A stretch of DNA of 64,000 bases from Nitrospira sp. Lineage in GTDB: Bacteria; Nitrospirota; Nitrospiria; Nitrospirales; Nitrospiraceae. Each line of letters opens with the position of its first letter. The stretch's first letter is position 1. The stretch lies in NCBI GenBank assembly GCA_005239465.1, contig SPAW01000004.1, positions 29,414 to 93,413 on the forward strand, in the 5' to 3' direction. The notes beneath the pieces were generated by a model that worked only from the letters and a program-made list of their open reading frames with translations, ran no database searches and was not told where the DNA came from. Below, in pieces: positions 39,178 to 48,110 of the stretch. Position numbers and translations under genes: made by a program.

Positions 39178-41169
39178 ATGATTCCAGAAATCGGTCAGTT
39201 CGCCTTGATTCTCGCGCTCTGCGTCGCCATCGTGCAGGGGAGTCTTCCCATCTACGGCGCGGCTGTCGGGAACTCTGCCCTGATGTCCATGGCGAAGCCG
39301 GCGGCGCGAGGGCAGTTCCTCTTGGTGTTGATTGCGTTCTGCTGTCTCGGCTACGCCTTTGCCGTCAAAGATTTTTCCGTGCTGTATGTCGCGGCGACAT
39401 CGAATTCCCAGCTCCCTCTTCATTATCGCCTCGCAGCCATCTGGGGCGCGCACGAAGGATCGCTCTTATTGTGGACCTTCATTCTGACGGTGTGGATGTT
39501 CGCCGTCACATTGTTCTCCGCCCATCTACCGGAGACGATGCGCGCGCGCATTCTCGGCGTGATGGGATTAGTCAGCATGGGTTTTCTCTTGTTCATGTTG
39601 TCTGTGTCCAATCCGTTTGAGCGATTGATCCCAGCCGCTGCCGATGGGCGGGATTTGAATCCCCTGCTGCAAGACCCGGGTATGGTCATGCATCCGCCGA
39701 TGCTCTACATGGGATACGTCGGATTCTCTGTGGCGTTCGCCTTTGCCATTGCCGCGCTGCTGGGGGGCAATCTCGATGCCGCCTGGGCACGCTGGTCGCG
39801 TCCCTGGACGACCGTCGCCTGGTGTTTTCTGACAGTCGGAATCGCACTGGGGAGCGGCTGGGCCTATTACGAACTGGGGTGGGGAGGATGGTGGTTCTGG
39901 GATCCGGTCGAAAACGCCTCCTTCATGCCCTGGCTGGCCGGTACCGCGTTGATTCATTCGCTCGCCGTGACCGATAAACGGGGCGGCTTCAAGGTCTGGA
40001 CCGTCTTGCTCGCAATTATGGCGTTTTCGTTGAGCCTGCTCGGGACGTTTCTCGTGCGCTCCGGTGTCTTGACCTCCGTACATGCGTTCGCGACCGATCC
40101 AAAACGAGGACTGTTTATACTGGCCTTCTTGGCGGTGGTCATCGGCGGGTCGCTCCTACTCTATGCCTGGCGGGCTCCGCGTGTCGGGTTAGGCGGGGGA
40201 TTCGACCTCGTCTCTCGTGAATCGATGCTGCTGGCCAACAACGTGTTACTGATCGCGGCCTTGGGGTCGGTGTTGTTGGGCACGTTGTATCCCTTGTTCC
40301 TGGACGCGCTGGACCTCGGGAAAATCTCTGTCGGCCCTCCCTATTTTGACGCCGTCTTCGCCCCCCTGATGACGCCGGCCCTCTTTTTGATGGGGATCGG
40401 TCCTCTTGCGCAGTGGAAGAAAGCAAACTTGCCGGAATTAGCGATGCGGTTGCGCTGGGCATTCGGAGTCAGTCTAGTAACCGCCCTTGCGCTGCCGTTC
40501 GTCTTGGGCAAGTGGACTCCCCTGCTTAGTCTAGGCCTCCTGCTGGCCATCTGGATCGTGACGACGGCCGCGATCAATCTGCGTGAACGGCTGGCCCATG
40601 TTGACGGCAGCAGCCTCGCGGGTCGCCTGGCTGCAGTGCCTCGATCGTATTGGGGCATGCTCCTGGCCCACTGCGGAATCGCCGTGTTTGTCGTCGGTGT
40701 GACCATGGTGAAGGGCTTCGAAACGGAGCAAGACGTCCGGATGAACGTCGGAGAGACGGCGACCATCGGCGGCTATACCTTCCGCTTCGACGGCGCGCAG
40801 GACATCATGGGACCGAACTATACGGCGGCGCGCGGGACGTTTCATGTGAGTCGGGACGGCCGTGACGCAACCGTGATGTATCCGGAAAAGCGGCGCTACC
40901 CTGTGCAGAATCAGATCATGACCGAAGCCGCGATCGATTCCGGATTGCTGCGCGACCTGTATGTGTCGTTGGGCGAACCACTCGAAGACGGCGCCTGGAG
41001 TGTGCGGCTCTATTACAAACCCTTTGTGGATTGGATCTGGGGCGGATGTTTGATCATGGCATTGGGCGGTGTGCTGGCCGTCAGCGATCGCCGCTACCGA
41101 CTCGCGTGGCGCCGTGAAGAGCCGGCAGTGCCGGCGGCGACACAGACGGCAGGGCGGAAGGTTGCATGA
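39178..41169 (+). CDS. ccmF: Cytochrome c heme lyase subunit CcmF
   Basis: 663 residues, about 14 spans. WWD motif in WGGWWFWDPVENASFMPWL, plus HEGSLLLWTFILT and PPMLYMGYVGFSVAFAFA, the conserved His-bearing loops. Transfers heme from CcmE to the CXXCH of apocytochromes with CcmH/CcmI. Overlaps ccmG by 4 bases. Confidence 0.97.
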   Translation: MIPEIGQFALILALCVAIVQGSLPIYGAAVGNSALMSMAKPAARGQFLLVLIAFCCLGYAFAVKDFSVLYVAATSNSQLPLHYRLAAIWGAHEGSLLLWTFILTVWMFAVTLFSAHLPETMRARILGVMGLVSMGFLLFMLSVSNPFERLIPAAADGRDLNPLLQDPGMVMHPPMLYMGYVGFSVAFAFAIAALLGGNLDAAWARWSRPWTTVAWCFLTVGIALGSGWAYYELGWGGWWFWDPVENASFMPWLAGTALIHSLAVTDKRGGFKVWTVLLAIMAFSLSLLGTFLVRSGVLTSVHAFATDPKRGLFILAFLAVVIGGSLLLYAWRAPRVGLGGGFDLVSRESMLLANNVLLIAALGSVLLGTLYPLFLDALDLGKISVGPPYFDAVFAPLMTPALFLMGIGPLAQWKKANLPELAMRLRWAFGVSLVTALALPFVLGKWTPLLSLGLLLAIWIVTTAAINLRERLAHVDGSSLAGRLAAVPRSYWGMLLAHCGIAVFVVGVTMVKGFETEQDVRMNVGETATIGGYTFRFDGAQDIMGPNYTAARGTFHVSRDGRDATVMYPEKRRYPVQNQIMTEAAIDSGLLRDLYVSLGEPLEDGAWSVRLYYKPFVDWIWGGCLIMALGGVLAVSDRRYRLAWRREEPAVPAATQTAGRKVA

Positions 41170-41693
41170 ATCGGTTTCTCCTCCCGCTTTCGATCTTCGT
41201 CGTCGTGGTCGGCTTTCTGGCCGTCGGGCTGACGCTCAACCCGCGGGAAATACCGTCTCCCTTGGTGGGGAAGTCGGCGCCTGATTTTTCGCTTCCGCAG
41301 CTCCATGACCAGGGGAAAGTATTTTCGTCGAACGAGCTGACGGGCAAGGTCTGGCTGCTCAACTTCTGGGCCTCATGGTGCAGCGGCTGCAAGACCGAGC
41401 ATCCTGTCCTGATGCAGCTCGCACAATCCGGGGAAGTGCCCATCTACGGCATGGACTACAAGGATCAAAGGGAAGAAGCGCTGGCGTGGTTGAGACGATG
41501 GGGTAATCCTTATCCGGTCACCGCGGTGGATGAGTCGGGGCGCGTCGGCATTAATTACGGAGTCTACGGGGTGCCGGAAACCTATGTGATCGATAAGCAG
41601 GGGGTCATTCGCTACAAACAAATCGGGCCATTGGATGACGATGTCGTGGCGAAGAAGATTCTACCGCTGGTGAAAGAACTTCAAGCGAAATGA
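41166..41693 (+). CDS. ccmG: Thiol:disulfide oxidoreductase CcmG/DsbE
   Basis: 175 residues with an N-terminal anchor and a thioredoxin fold. Redox site WASWCSGCKTEHP (C72, C75); cis-Pro segment GVYGVPETYVIDKQG. Keeps the heme-binding cysteines of apocytochromes reduced. Overlaps both neighbours by 4 bases. Confidence 0.95.
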   Translation: MNRFLLPLSIFVVVVGFLAVGLTLNPREIPSPLVGKSAPDFSLPQLHDQGKVFSSNELTGKVWLLNFWASWCSGCKTEHPVLMQLAQSGEVPIYGMDYKDQREEALAWLRRWGNPYPVTAVDESGRVGINYGVYGVPETYVIDKQGVIRYKQIGPLDDDVVAKKILPLVKELQAK

Positions 41694-42151
41694 GCTGGCT
41701 CGCTCTCATCATGTTGCTCATGCCCGGGCTGGCCTGGGCTGGGGAGGCCAAGCCCTTGGCTGAGGATCCCGTGGCTGAGGCGCGGCTCAAGCATCTGGCC
41801 GTCGAGCTCCGGTGTTTGGTCTGTCAGAACCAAACGTTGGCGGACTCGAATGCGCCACTCGCGGAGGATTTACGCCGAGAAGTCCGCGAGATGATCGCGA
41901 AAAACATGAGTGATCAAGAGATCATCGACTTCCTGGTACAACGGTATGGCGATTTCGTCTTGTATCGGCCACCATGGAAAATGACCACCACTCTTCTCTG
42001 GATCGGGCCGTTTCTCTTGCTCGTCGGTGGCGCGATCACACTCGTGATGGCGTTGAGGCGTCGAGGACGGACGCTCACGGACTCGGCGGTGACGGATGAG
42101 GAGCATCGGCGCGTCGAACAACTGTTATCGCAAGGGGTAAAACGATCATGA
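41690..42151 (+). CDS. ccmH: Cytochrome c maturation protein CcmH
   Basis: 153 residues with a signal peptide, the redox pair LRCLVCQNQTLADSN (C42, C45) and a C-terminal membrane helix. It is the short CcmH form; the TPR part is encoded separately by ccmI next to it. Handles thiol exchange with apocytochrome c. Confidence 0.95.
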   Translation: MSWLALIMLLMPGLAWAGEAKPLAEDPVAEARLKHLAVELRCLVCQNQTLADSNAPLAEDLRREVREMIAKNMSDQEIIDFLVQRYGDFVLYRPPWKMTTTLLWIGPFLLLVGGAITLVMALRRRGRTLTDSAVTDEEHRRVEQLLSQGVKRS

Positions 42152-43440
42152 CCCTCACATTTTGGCTCATCGCGTCGGCCATGACCGTGCTCGTCCTCGG
42201 TCTCCTGTTACGGCCCTTGCTGAAGCGTACCGCTACCGCAACGGGAGAGCAGGAGAAGACGCTGCATGTCTACCGACAGCAGTTCGCGGAATTGGAGCAG
42301 GACCGGACAAACGGCCTGCTCACCGACGAACAGTATCAACTGGCGCGACGTGAGCTGGAGCGCCGTCTGCTGGAAGAGACAGGCGCCACGGAGACATCGC
42401 CCATAATGGTACGGCGACAAGTAAACAGCAGGTTGGTGGCTCTTGCGCTTGCCATGATTATCCCGACTGTCAGTGGGGTGCTCTATTGGACACTGGGGAA
42501 TCCGTTCGCCATGACGCATCCAACTGCGTCCCCAATGACTTCCCAAGGAAGTTCTGAGGATGACCGTCAGTTGTCTGACGGACTCAATGCGTTGGCTGAG
42601 CAACTGAAGAAGAAGCTCGAACAAAATCCCAACGACGGCGTGGGATGGGCGTTGCTTGCGCGCTCCTATATGGCAATGGAGCGTCACGCCGATGCCGTGC
42701 CGATCTTCGAGAAAGCCGTGAAACTAAATCCTGATAATGCACAGTTACTTGCGGACTATGCCGATGCTCTCGCTGTCCACCAGGGTCGCAAACTGGAAGG
42801 GAAGCCCGACCTCTTGATTCAAAAGGCGCTGAAGATCGATCCACGCAATGTGAAGGCGCTGATGTTGGCAGGAACTATCGCCTTCAACCGACAGGATTAT
42901 GCGCGCGCGGCCAAGGACTGGGAACAGGCTCGCGCGAACCTTCCTCCGGACGCAGAGCCGGAGGCGACGCAAGAACTGACGGCCAGCATCGCAGAAGCCC
43001 AGCGCCGACTGGGCGGCGGCCAGGTGACGATGACCGCCAATGCGAAACCGGCGGCGCCGGCCAAGCCAACCGGGCCGACCGGGCAGGCCGGACCGTCGCG
43101 TGCGATCACCGGCAAGGTGATTTTGGGGCCGGCTGTAGCGGCCAAAGCTTCCCCGACGGATACATTATTCGTGTTCGCACGAGCGGTGAATGGCCCGCCG
43201 ATGCCGGTATCTATCGTGCGCGCAACCAAGAAAGATTTGCCCTTCACGTTCCGGCTCGATGACTCGACCAGCCCGATGCCGTCCAGAAAACTCTCCGACA
43301 TGGACAAGGTGGTGATTGTGGCCCGTCTGTCGAAGTCCGGCAGAGCCGCGCCGGAAAGTGGAGATCTGGAAGGGATGAGTGAGCCGGTAAAGCCTGGAAC
43401 GAACGGACTTACCGTCGTCATCGATCAAGCACGACCGTAA
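42148..43440 (+). CDS. ccmI: Cytochrome c maturation protein CcmI (TPR)
   Basis: 430 residues. Two membrane helices near the N-terminus flank a CcmI-type loop (EKTLHVYRQQFAELEQDRTNG), then TPR repeats (WALLARSYMAMERHADAVPIFEKAV; NVKALMLAGTIAFNRQDYARAAKDW) that bind apocytochrome tails. The last 130 residues (after a Pro/Ala linker) form a beta-rich extra domain ending VKPGTNGLTVVIDQ, as in CycH-like proteins. Closes the ccm operon. Confidence 0.92.
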   Translation: MTLTFWLIASAMTVLVLGLLLRPLLKRTATATGEQEKTLHVYRQQFAELEQDRTNGLLTDEQYQLARRELERRLLEETGATETSPIMVRRQVNSRLVALALAMIIPTVSGVLYWTLGNPFAMTHPTASPMTSQGSSEDDRQLSDGLNALAEQLKKKLEQNPNDGVGWALLARSYMAMERHADAVPIFEKAVKLNPDNAQLLADYADALAVHQGRKLEGKPDLLIQKALKIDPRNVKALMLAGTIAFNRQDYARAAKDWEQARANLPPDAEPEATQELTASIAEAQRRLGGGQVTMTANAKPAAPAKPTGPTGQAGPSRAITGKVILGPAVAAKASPTDTLFVFARAVNGPPMPVSIVRATKKDLPFTFRLDDSTSPMPSRKLSDMDKVVIVARLSKSGRAAPESGDLEGMSEPVKPGTNGLTVVIDQARP

Positions 43441-43864
43441 CGCCGGGCCCCCAGCCGCCTGCTTCTCTATCACCACGCTGTCTGATCTCCTTCCCGATCC
43501 CTGCGCTGGCCTCCTCTCACCGTCGTCAGAGGAAGAAGGACACCCATCGCCCTCGCCTGGACGACACGGGGTTTGGGAGCTATACGGCACAGACTATGCT
43601 GTCGCCAGCGAATAAGTCACTACTCATGCCTGACCCCGCTAACTGACCCCACTAATTAGCTTGTTGTACACACAGCACCGCGATCGTAATCGCCAAGCAA
43701 GAATCGAAAACCGTTTTCTTGCAGTGCTTGGATCAGATGCTCGTCGAGAGCACGAGCTCGGAGGGAAAACGCTGTCTAGTTCGGAATTGTTGACAGATCT
43801 GTATGTGGAACGTAGGCTGTGCGCGTATGGAAAGGCTTAAAGGGGTATTCGAGGAGTTGCGTCT
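43441..43864. other. 424-base gap between ccmI and the toxin-antitoxin pair
   Basis: The first 170 bases show nothing I recognise. At 43613 lies the left copy of a 25-bp direct repeat, followed by ACTGACCCC spacers. A promoter for the toxin-antitoxin genes should be in 43640-43860, but none stands out. Confidence 0.5.
43613..43637 (+). repeat. 25-bp direct repeat, left copy flanking mntA-hepT
   Basis: Begins TAAGTCACTACTCATGCC and ends TGACCCC; the identical 25 bases recur at 44745-44769. Both are followed a few bases later by ACTGACCCCA. The pair brackets the MntA/HepT genes and a LuxR remnant. Confidence 0.85.
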
Positions 43865-44185
43865 ATGAGAAGATTGTCTCAGAGGGGGACGGATCGAAAA
43901 CTCCGGCGTTATCGGGATATCTTGCGCAGGGAGCTGCCCAAGCTCAAAGCCCGCTTTCATATCCAGTCTCTCGGTCTCTTCGGATCGTACGTTCGGGGGT
44001 CTGCCCGGCAAGAGAGCGATCTCGATGTGCTCGTGGAGTTTGCCGAAGAGCCGGGTCTGTTCGCGTTCATCGACTGTGAAGCCTACTTGGCTGCGCTGTT
44101 GGGCGTTAAGGTGGATTTGGTCATGAAGGAGACGCTCAAACCGAGGATTGGTCGGCGAATACTCAGTGAGATGGTCCGTCTGTGA
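43865..44185 (+). CDS. mntA: MntA-type nucleotidyltransferase antitoxin
   Basis: 106 residues with the minimal nucleotidyltransferase motif GLFGSYVRGSARQESDLDVLVEF (GSx10DxD) and a third acidic residue in GVKVDLVM. In characterised MntA/HepT pairs this enzyme AMPylates and silences the HepT RNase. Overlaps hepT by 4 bases. Possible start variation, but the ATG at 43865 fits the family. Confidence 0.92.
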   Translation: MRRLSQRGTDRKLRRYRDILRRELPKLKARFHIQSLGLFGSYVRGSARQESDLDVLVEFAEEPGLFAFIDCEAYLAALLGVKVDLVMKETLKPRIGRRILSEMVRL

Positions 44186-44550
44186 CGAAGAACCGGGAGT
44201 TTCTCGACTATGTGGCGGATATCCAGAAAGCGGCGCAGCACATTGCGCAATTCATTGCAGGCATGACGTGGGCGCAGTTTGCTCAAGACCAGAGGACTAT
44301 TTATGCTGTCGTCAGAGCATTCGAGATCATCGGAGAAGCGGCGAAAAAGGTTCCACCGTCTGTCCGTAAACGACATTCAAAGGTGCCCTGGAAACAGATG
44401 GCCGGGATGCGGGACAAGCTGATCCATGAGTATTTTGGGGTGAACTACCAAGTGTTATGGAAAACGGCCAAAGAAGACATCCCTTCCATTCAGCCCCTCA
44501 TCGCCGAAGTCTATCGGAAAGAATCAAGCAAGACGCGCCGTCGCCGGTAG
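44182..44550 (+). CDS. hepT: HepT-like (DUF86) ribonuclease toxin
   Basis: 122 residues from GTG 44182, all-helical. The active motif RX4HXY is intact as MRDKLIHEYFG. Toxin partner of the upstream MntA. The C-terminal KTRRRR is basic. The pair sits inside direct repeats, suggesting acquisition as a unit. Confidence 0.92.
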   Translation: MTKNREFLDYVADIQKAAQHIAQFIAGMTWAQFAQDQRTIYAVVRAFEIIGEAAKKVPPSVRKRHSKVPWKQMAGMRDKLIHEYFGVNYQVLWKTAKEDIPSIQPLIAEVYRKESSKTRRRR

Positions 44551-44625
44551 GGGACGATTGACCGCGCAAACCTCAGCACCGAACGGGGCGGCTTCGGGCC
44601 GGATGAACTCGCCGAGTGGGTCCGA

Positions 44626-44744
44626 TCAGAGCCTGCCGTTCCTGTACCACCCTCGCTGCATCGTCTCCATGGCCACCGTCATGGCCGCGTGGCGGTTCTC
44701 TACACCGAGCCGGCGGCAAATCCGTTCTAAATGTTTCTGCACAG
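44626..44744 (-). pseudogene. LuxR/GerE-type HTH regulator, C-terminal remnant
   Basis: On the minus strand the frame reads VQKHLERICRRLGVENRHAA then about 18 more residues to a stop at 44626-44628. This is the recognition helix and last helix of a LuxR-type DNA-binding domain (TVQKHLERIYRKLGVENR-like). The upstream part is missing: the match ends at 44744, exactly where the right 25-bp repeat begins. No start codon; not functional. Confidence 0.85.
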
Positions 44745-44769
44745 TAAGTCACTACTCATGCCTGACCCC
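44745..44769 (+). repeat. 25-bp direct repeat, right copy
   Basis: Identical to 43613-43637. Its left edge coincides with the truncation point of the LuxR remnant, suggesting it marks the end of an inserted or rearranged segment. Confidence 0.85.
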
Positions 44770-44850
44770 ATTCACTGACCCCATTCAGTGAAGTGATGAT
44801 GACCTCGCCAAGACCCCACCAAATAAGGCATAATGAAGGACGGCAAAGAT

Positions 44851-44939
44851 AGTGCTGAGTGCTGAGTTTTGAGTTAAGGGTTCGAGGCTCGCGAATTTCC
44901 AAACTCCAAACTCAGAACTCAAAATTCAAAACTCAGTCC
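44851..44939. repeat. 7-bp-periodic inverted repeat
   Basis: The left half is heptamers of the GTGCTGA/GTTTTGA type; the right half is AACTCCA, AACTCAG, AACTCAA, AATTCAA, AACTCAG. The halves are complementary in register. Same class as 11778, 51020 and 51440. Confidence 0.72.
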
Positions 44940-45021
44940 TTCGAGAGTGGTCCCGCCACAAACTGCCCACCCTGCCGTTCCCCGAGTCCCGCTCGTCTCA
45001 TAGGGGGATGGGAGGCGGTAA

Positions 45022-45147
45022 GTGAATCCGGCCCGATTCACCTGCATCGGTTCCCATTCGGCCGAATTGGATACATCCCGCTAACGAGTTGGCCGTGTTC
45101 GTTCGTGGGGCGTTTTCCACTTGTGTGGAATCTCCTGGTTTTTCTAT
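45022..45147 (+). repeat. ~120-bp interspersed repeat, copy 1
   Basis: Starts GTGAATCCGGCCCGATTCAC and contains CCTGCATCGGTTCCCATTCG, GGATACATCCCGC, ACGAGTTGGCC and CACTTGTGTGGAA. A close copy is at 54499-54624 and a diverged one at 53808-53911. It contains short inverted segments but no coding sequence. Confidence 0.8.
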
Positions 45148-45506
45148 GTCTGTTCCCCTCTCTGCCTGATCCGGCGCGTCGCTATCGCTGCAAGCACGTA
45201 TCTTGCTAAAGCCGTGCCGTATGAAACGAGTACCGTGAACGGGTTCGCTGCCAACCCAAAGAGGATGGTCCTGCTGAAGAGGCAGAGGAGGAAAGAGGCG
45301 ACGACGAGACGGCCTCTCCCGCCCGGTTGCCCGTCACGGCGCGGCAGGACGTGAGCCGGCACTGTGATGGGAGGCGCCGCGCCTCCCATATGGAGCCGGC
45401 ACACCATTCACGGGGTCTAGGCTACCGGCCCATGACACCGTCACCCCCCACGGGGGTGGGCAGGACGAACTGGGACGGTGGCATCACACATGAAGAGGGG
45501 TCAACC

Positions 45507-45710
45507 ATGGCGACACACGCTGACCAAATTGAGAGATTTTTTAAGATTGATAAATTCTATCCGCCTCTCCTCGAAGAATCGGATCAGGTCGCTTCCGACG
45601 CCCCCAAAGCTTCTCCCGAGTTCATTATAAAACGACTTCGAGAGCTGGTACCGCTTCTGGCCTTTACAAAAGCGATGGTCGTCACGGAAGAACAACCCCG
45701 CGGTCACTGA
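45507..45710 (+). CDS. Small hypothetical protein, possibly frameshifted
   Basis: 67 residues from ATG 45507 with GAAGAGGGG upstream. Not recognised. The sequence looks protein-like (FFKIDKFYPPLLEESDQV, EFIIKRLRELVPLLAFTKAM). After the stop, another frame continues as NPAVTEAVAGEGTGP and KKREAAEEIIGHFISGVHSV to TAA at 45835-45837. Loss of one base near 45694 would join them into about 108 residues. Either a broken gene or two unrelated frames. Hairpins at 45369-45387 and near 45436 precede it. Confidence 0.45.
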   Translation: MATHADQIERFFKIDKFYPPLLEESDQVASDAPKASPEFIIKRLRELVPLLAFTKAMVVTEEQPRGH

Positions 45711-45858
45711 GGCCGTTGCCGGGGAAGGAACGGGGCCGGTGAAGAAGCGAGAAGCGGCCGAGGAAATCATCGGCCATTTTATCTCCGGTGTGCATTCCGT
45801 AAAAAAGTCCCGTGCCTATCTGGTCGGGCTATCCTAACAAATCTATAAGGAGGGCATC

Positions 45859-46152
45859 ATGAGTGCAAAGAGCCGGTTCACGATGGGATTCCTATCCGTG
45901 ATTGCTGTAGCAGGATTGTTCGCAGCATCGATCGGTTTTGCGGCTGATGCACCTGATGCATCTAAAACGACTGCCGCCACGTCAGCTAGGTCGGAGGCTC
46001 GGTCGGACGACTTTAAGATTATTAAGGTTGTCCAGGACGGACGTTGGCAAGTGGTGGACTCCAAGGGGAATGTCTATCTCCTCACCGAGGTGAAAAATAA
46101 CCAGGCCTGTGAGGAGCGTCCGCATGCGTACACCCAGCCGATGAGCCACTGA
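45859..46152 (+). CDS. Small exported protein of unknown function
   Basis: 97 residues, RBS AAGGAGGG just upstream. A signal peptide (FLSVIAVAGLFAASIGFAADA) is followed by an Ala/Thr/Ser-rich linker and a short globular part, FKIIKVVQDGRWQVVDSKGN. One Cys. Not recognised; likely periplasmic. It stands between the small hypothetical gene and the response regulator. Confidence 0.65.
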   Translation: MSAKSRFTMGFLSVIAVAGLFAASIGFAADAPDASKTTAATSARSEARSDDFKIIKVVQDGRWQVVDSKGNVYLLTEVKNNQACEERPHAYTQPMSH

Positions 46153-46225
46153 TGCATCGATGGACTCTGACCGGGGAGGGCAACGCCATGTCCCTCCCCA
46201 GTCCGCCTTCGGGCGGTGAGTCTCG

Positions 46226-46350
46226 CAGGGTGTTGACAAAGGCCACCAGCGGCGTTCTCGCGTCGCTCAGAGGCTCAACGTACGGCCCAGAGTACGCTTC
46301 GCCCCTTCGCTCGCTGCGGCCTTGCTGGATGACCTTTCTGAACACCCTGC
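46226..46350. repeat. Large inverted-repeat element, copy E
   Basis: The left arm at 46226-46250 (CAGGGTGTTGACAAAGGCCA...) pairs almost perfectly with the right arm at 46325-46350 (CTGGATGACCTTTCTGAACA...). Inner GGCGTTCTCG and CGCTCGCTGCGGCCTTGCTG are shared with other copies. The rest of the gap to 46631 contains no supported gene. Confidence 0.82.
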
Positions 46351-46631
46351 GGGCTCTTCGGATGCCGTCCATGATCTCTCGCCTTCCTGTTTTCTTAGGG
46401 GGCAGACATGGTTTGTCAACAGACTGCTGGTCATCCACGGCCAGTGGTACGTCGGGAAATTTTTCCAAAACATGTGACCTTGCACGTCCAGATAAATGTT
46501 CCGTCCCTCCATCATCATGAGCAGCCCCGACCGCTCGTGCTTCCTGCTGCAAGCTTCCGACTGCGTCAATCCATCCTTGATCTTTCCACCTGGTCCCAAG
46601 TAATGTCGTACCTCCACGACAGAAGGGTACG

Positions 46632-48056
46632 ATGATGCCCGCACGCATTCTCATCGTTGATGACGACCCCGATATTCTCTCCGGTTTAAAACAACGGCTC
46701 GAGTGGCTTGGGCATCAAACCATGACGGCCAAGGATGGCGCGGAAGCGCTGTCGGCAATTCAGCAGGACAGGCCTTCGCTCGTCCTGCTCGATCTTGAAC
46801 TGCCGATATTGTCCGGGATCGAAGTCCTCGAGCGTCTAAGAACCGAGAGCCACATCGGTTTCAGGGAAAGCCTTCCAGCATCTGATGGCAGCCAGGCGAT
46901 GACCCCACCCATCATCATGCTGACAGCGTTCGGAACCATCAATCGAGCGGTCGAAGCCATGAAGCTGGGAGCCTGCGACTTTCTGACGAAACCGTTTAAC
47001 CTCGAACAGCTGGAATGCCTGATTCGTAAAGTGCTTGACCGAGAATCGCTTGCGAGAGAGGTGACGCATCTGCGCTCGCAGGTTGAGTCACGGTACGCGA
47101 CGATCGTGGCCGAGAGCCGGAAGATGAAGGAGGTGTTGGCATTCGCCAAGCGAGCCGCCTCATCGGACGCCGTTATTCTGGTCCAAGGCGAAACCGGGAC
47201 GGGCAAAGAACTCCTCGCGCGGGCGATCCACCGGTGGAGCGGACGGAACAATCGGTGCTTCATGGTCGTGAACTGCGCGGCGCTTCCCGAACACCTGCTG
47301 GAGAATGAGCTGTTCGGCCACGAACGGGGTTCGTTTACGGGTGCGACGCAGATGCAGGAAGGCAAGATCGAGGCGGCGGACGGGGGCACCGTCTTTCTCG
47401 ACGAAATCGGCGATATGCCGGTGGCGCTCCAGAGCCGGTTCTTGCGGGTGTTGCAGGACAATGAGTTTCACCGAGTCGGCGGCACGCGCCAAATTCGGGT
47501 GGATGTCCGGTTTATCGCGGCGACGAACAAGGATCTTCCTCACGCCGTCAAACACGGGACGTTCCGGGAGGATTTGTATTATCGGCTCGATGTGTTGCCC
47601 GTCACGCTTCCACCGTTGCGTGAACGGCAGGACGATATCCTGCGTCTCGCGGCGCACGTGATCGACCGTGAGGGGGGGCGACGCGGGGCTGAGAAGAAGC
47701 GACTCAGCCCGAATGCGGAAGAAGCCCTATGCCACTATCATTGGCCAGGGAACATTCGTGAACTGGAAAACGTCATCGCCCGCGCGGTCATCCTGTCGGA
47801 TTGCCAGGATATTGAAGCCGAGCATCTTAGGCTCCCGGTCGTGGTGAAGGCGACAGACTCGGCCCGTCATGCTGAAGACGTGACTTTGTCCTACCGTGAC
47901 TCAATGGAATCGCACAGTCGGTGGCTCATTCGTGAAGCGTTGCGGAGGACGGAAGGGAATCAAACCAAGGCCGCCGCCATGCTGAAGCTGCAGCGAACCT
48001 ATTTCACGAAATTGCTTAAGCAGAAGGGCATTTTTTCGAAGCAGTCTGATCCGTGA
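46632..48056 (+). CDS. Sigma-54-dependent response regulator (NtrC family)
   Basis: 474 residues. Receiver domain with DDDPDILSGLK and phospho-acceptor Asp in LVLLDLELPILSG; AAA+ domain with Walker A GETGTGKE, GSFTGAT loop (GAFTGA variant contacting sigma-54), Walker B GGTVFLDEIGD and an arginine-finger segment; Fis-type HTH at the end (EGNQTKAAAMLKLQRTYFTK). A stretch of about 15 residues (roughly 70-87) between receiver beta-3 and beta-4 is longer than usual. Convergent with the histidine kinase gene, its likely partner. An alternative start is ATG 46635. Confidence 0.94.
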   Translation: MMPARILIVDDDPDILSGLKQRLEWLGHQTMTAKDGAEALSAIQQDRPSLVLLDLELPILSGIEVLERLRTESHIGFRESLPASDGSQAMTPPIIMLTAFGTINRAVEAMKLGACDFLTKPFNLEQLECLIRKVLDRESLAREVTHLRSQVESRYATIVAESRKMKEVLAFAKRAASSDAVILVQGETGTGKELLARAIHRWSGRNNRCFMVVNCAALPEHLLENELFGHERGSFTGATQMQEGKIEAADGGTVFLDEIGDMPVALQSRFLRVLQDNEFHRVGGTRQIRVDVRFIAATNKDLPHAVKHGTFREDLYYRLDVLPVTLPPLRERQDDILRLAAHVIDREGGRRGAEKKRLSPNAEEALCHYHWPGNIRELENVIARAVILSDCQDIEAEHLRLPVVVKATDSARHAEDVTLSYRDSMESHSRWLIREALRRTEGNQTKAAAMLKLQRTYFTKLLKQKGIFSKQSDP

Positions 48057-48110
48057 ACGCAGGTCGCAGGTGTCATGCGCCGCGCCGTTACTGCATAAGA
48101 CAGATGCGTG

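Noticed and set aside
46267..46644. 125-codon minus-strand frame between the small exported protein and the response regulator
   Set aside because: Overlaps the repeat arm of copy E and the response regulator start; some segments look protein-like but nothing could be matched.
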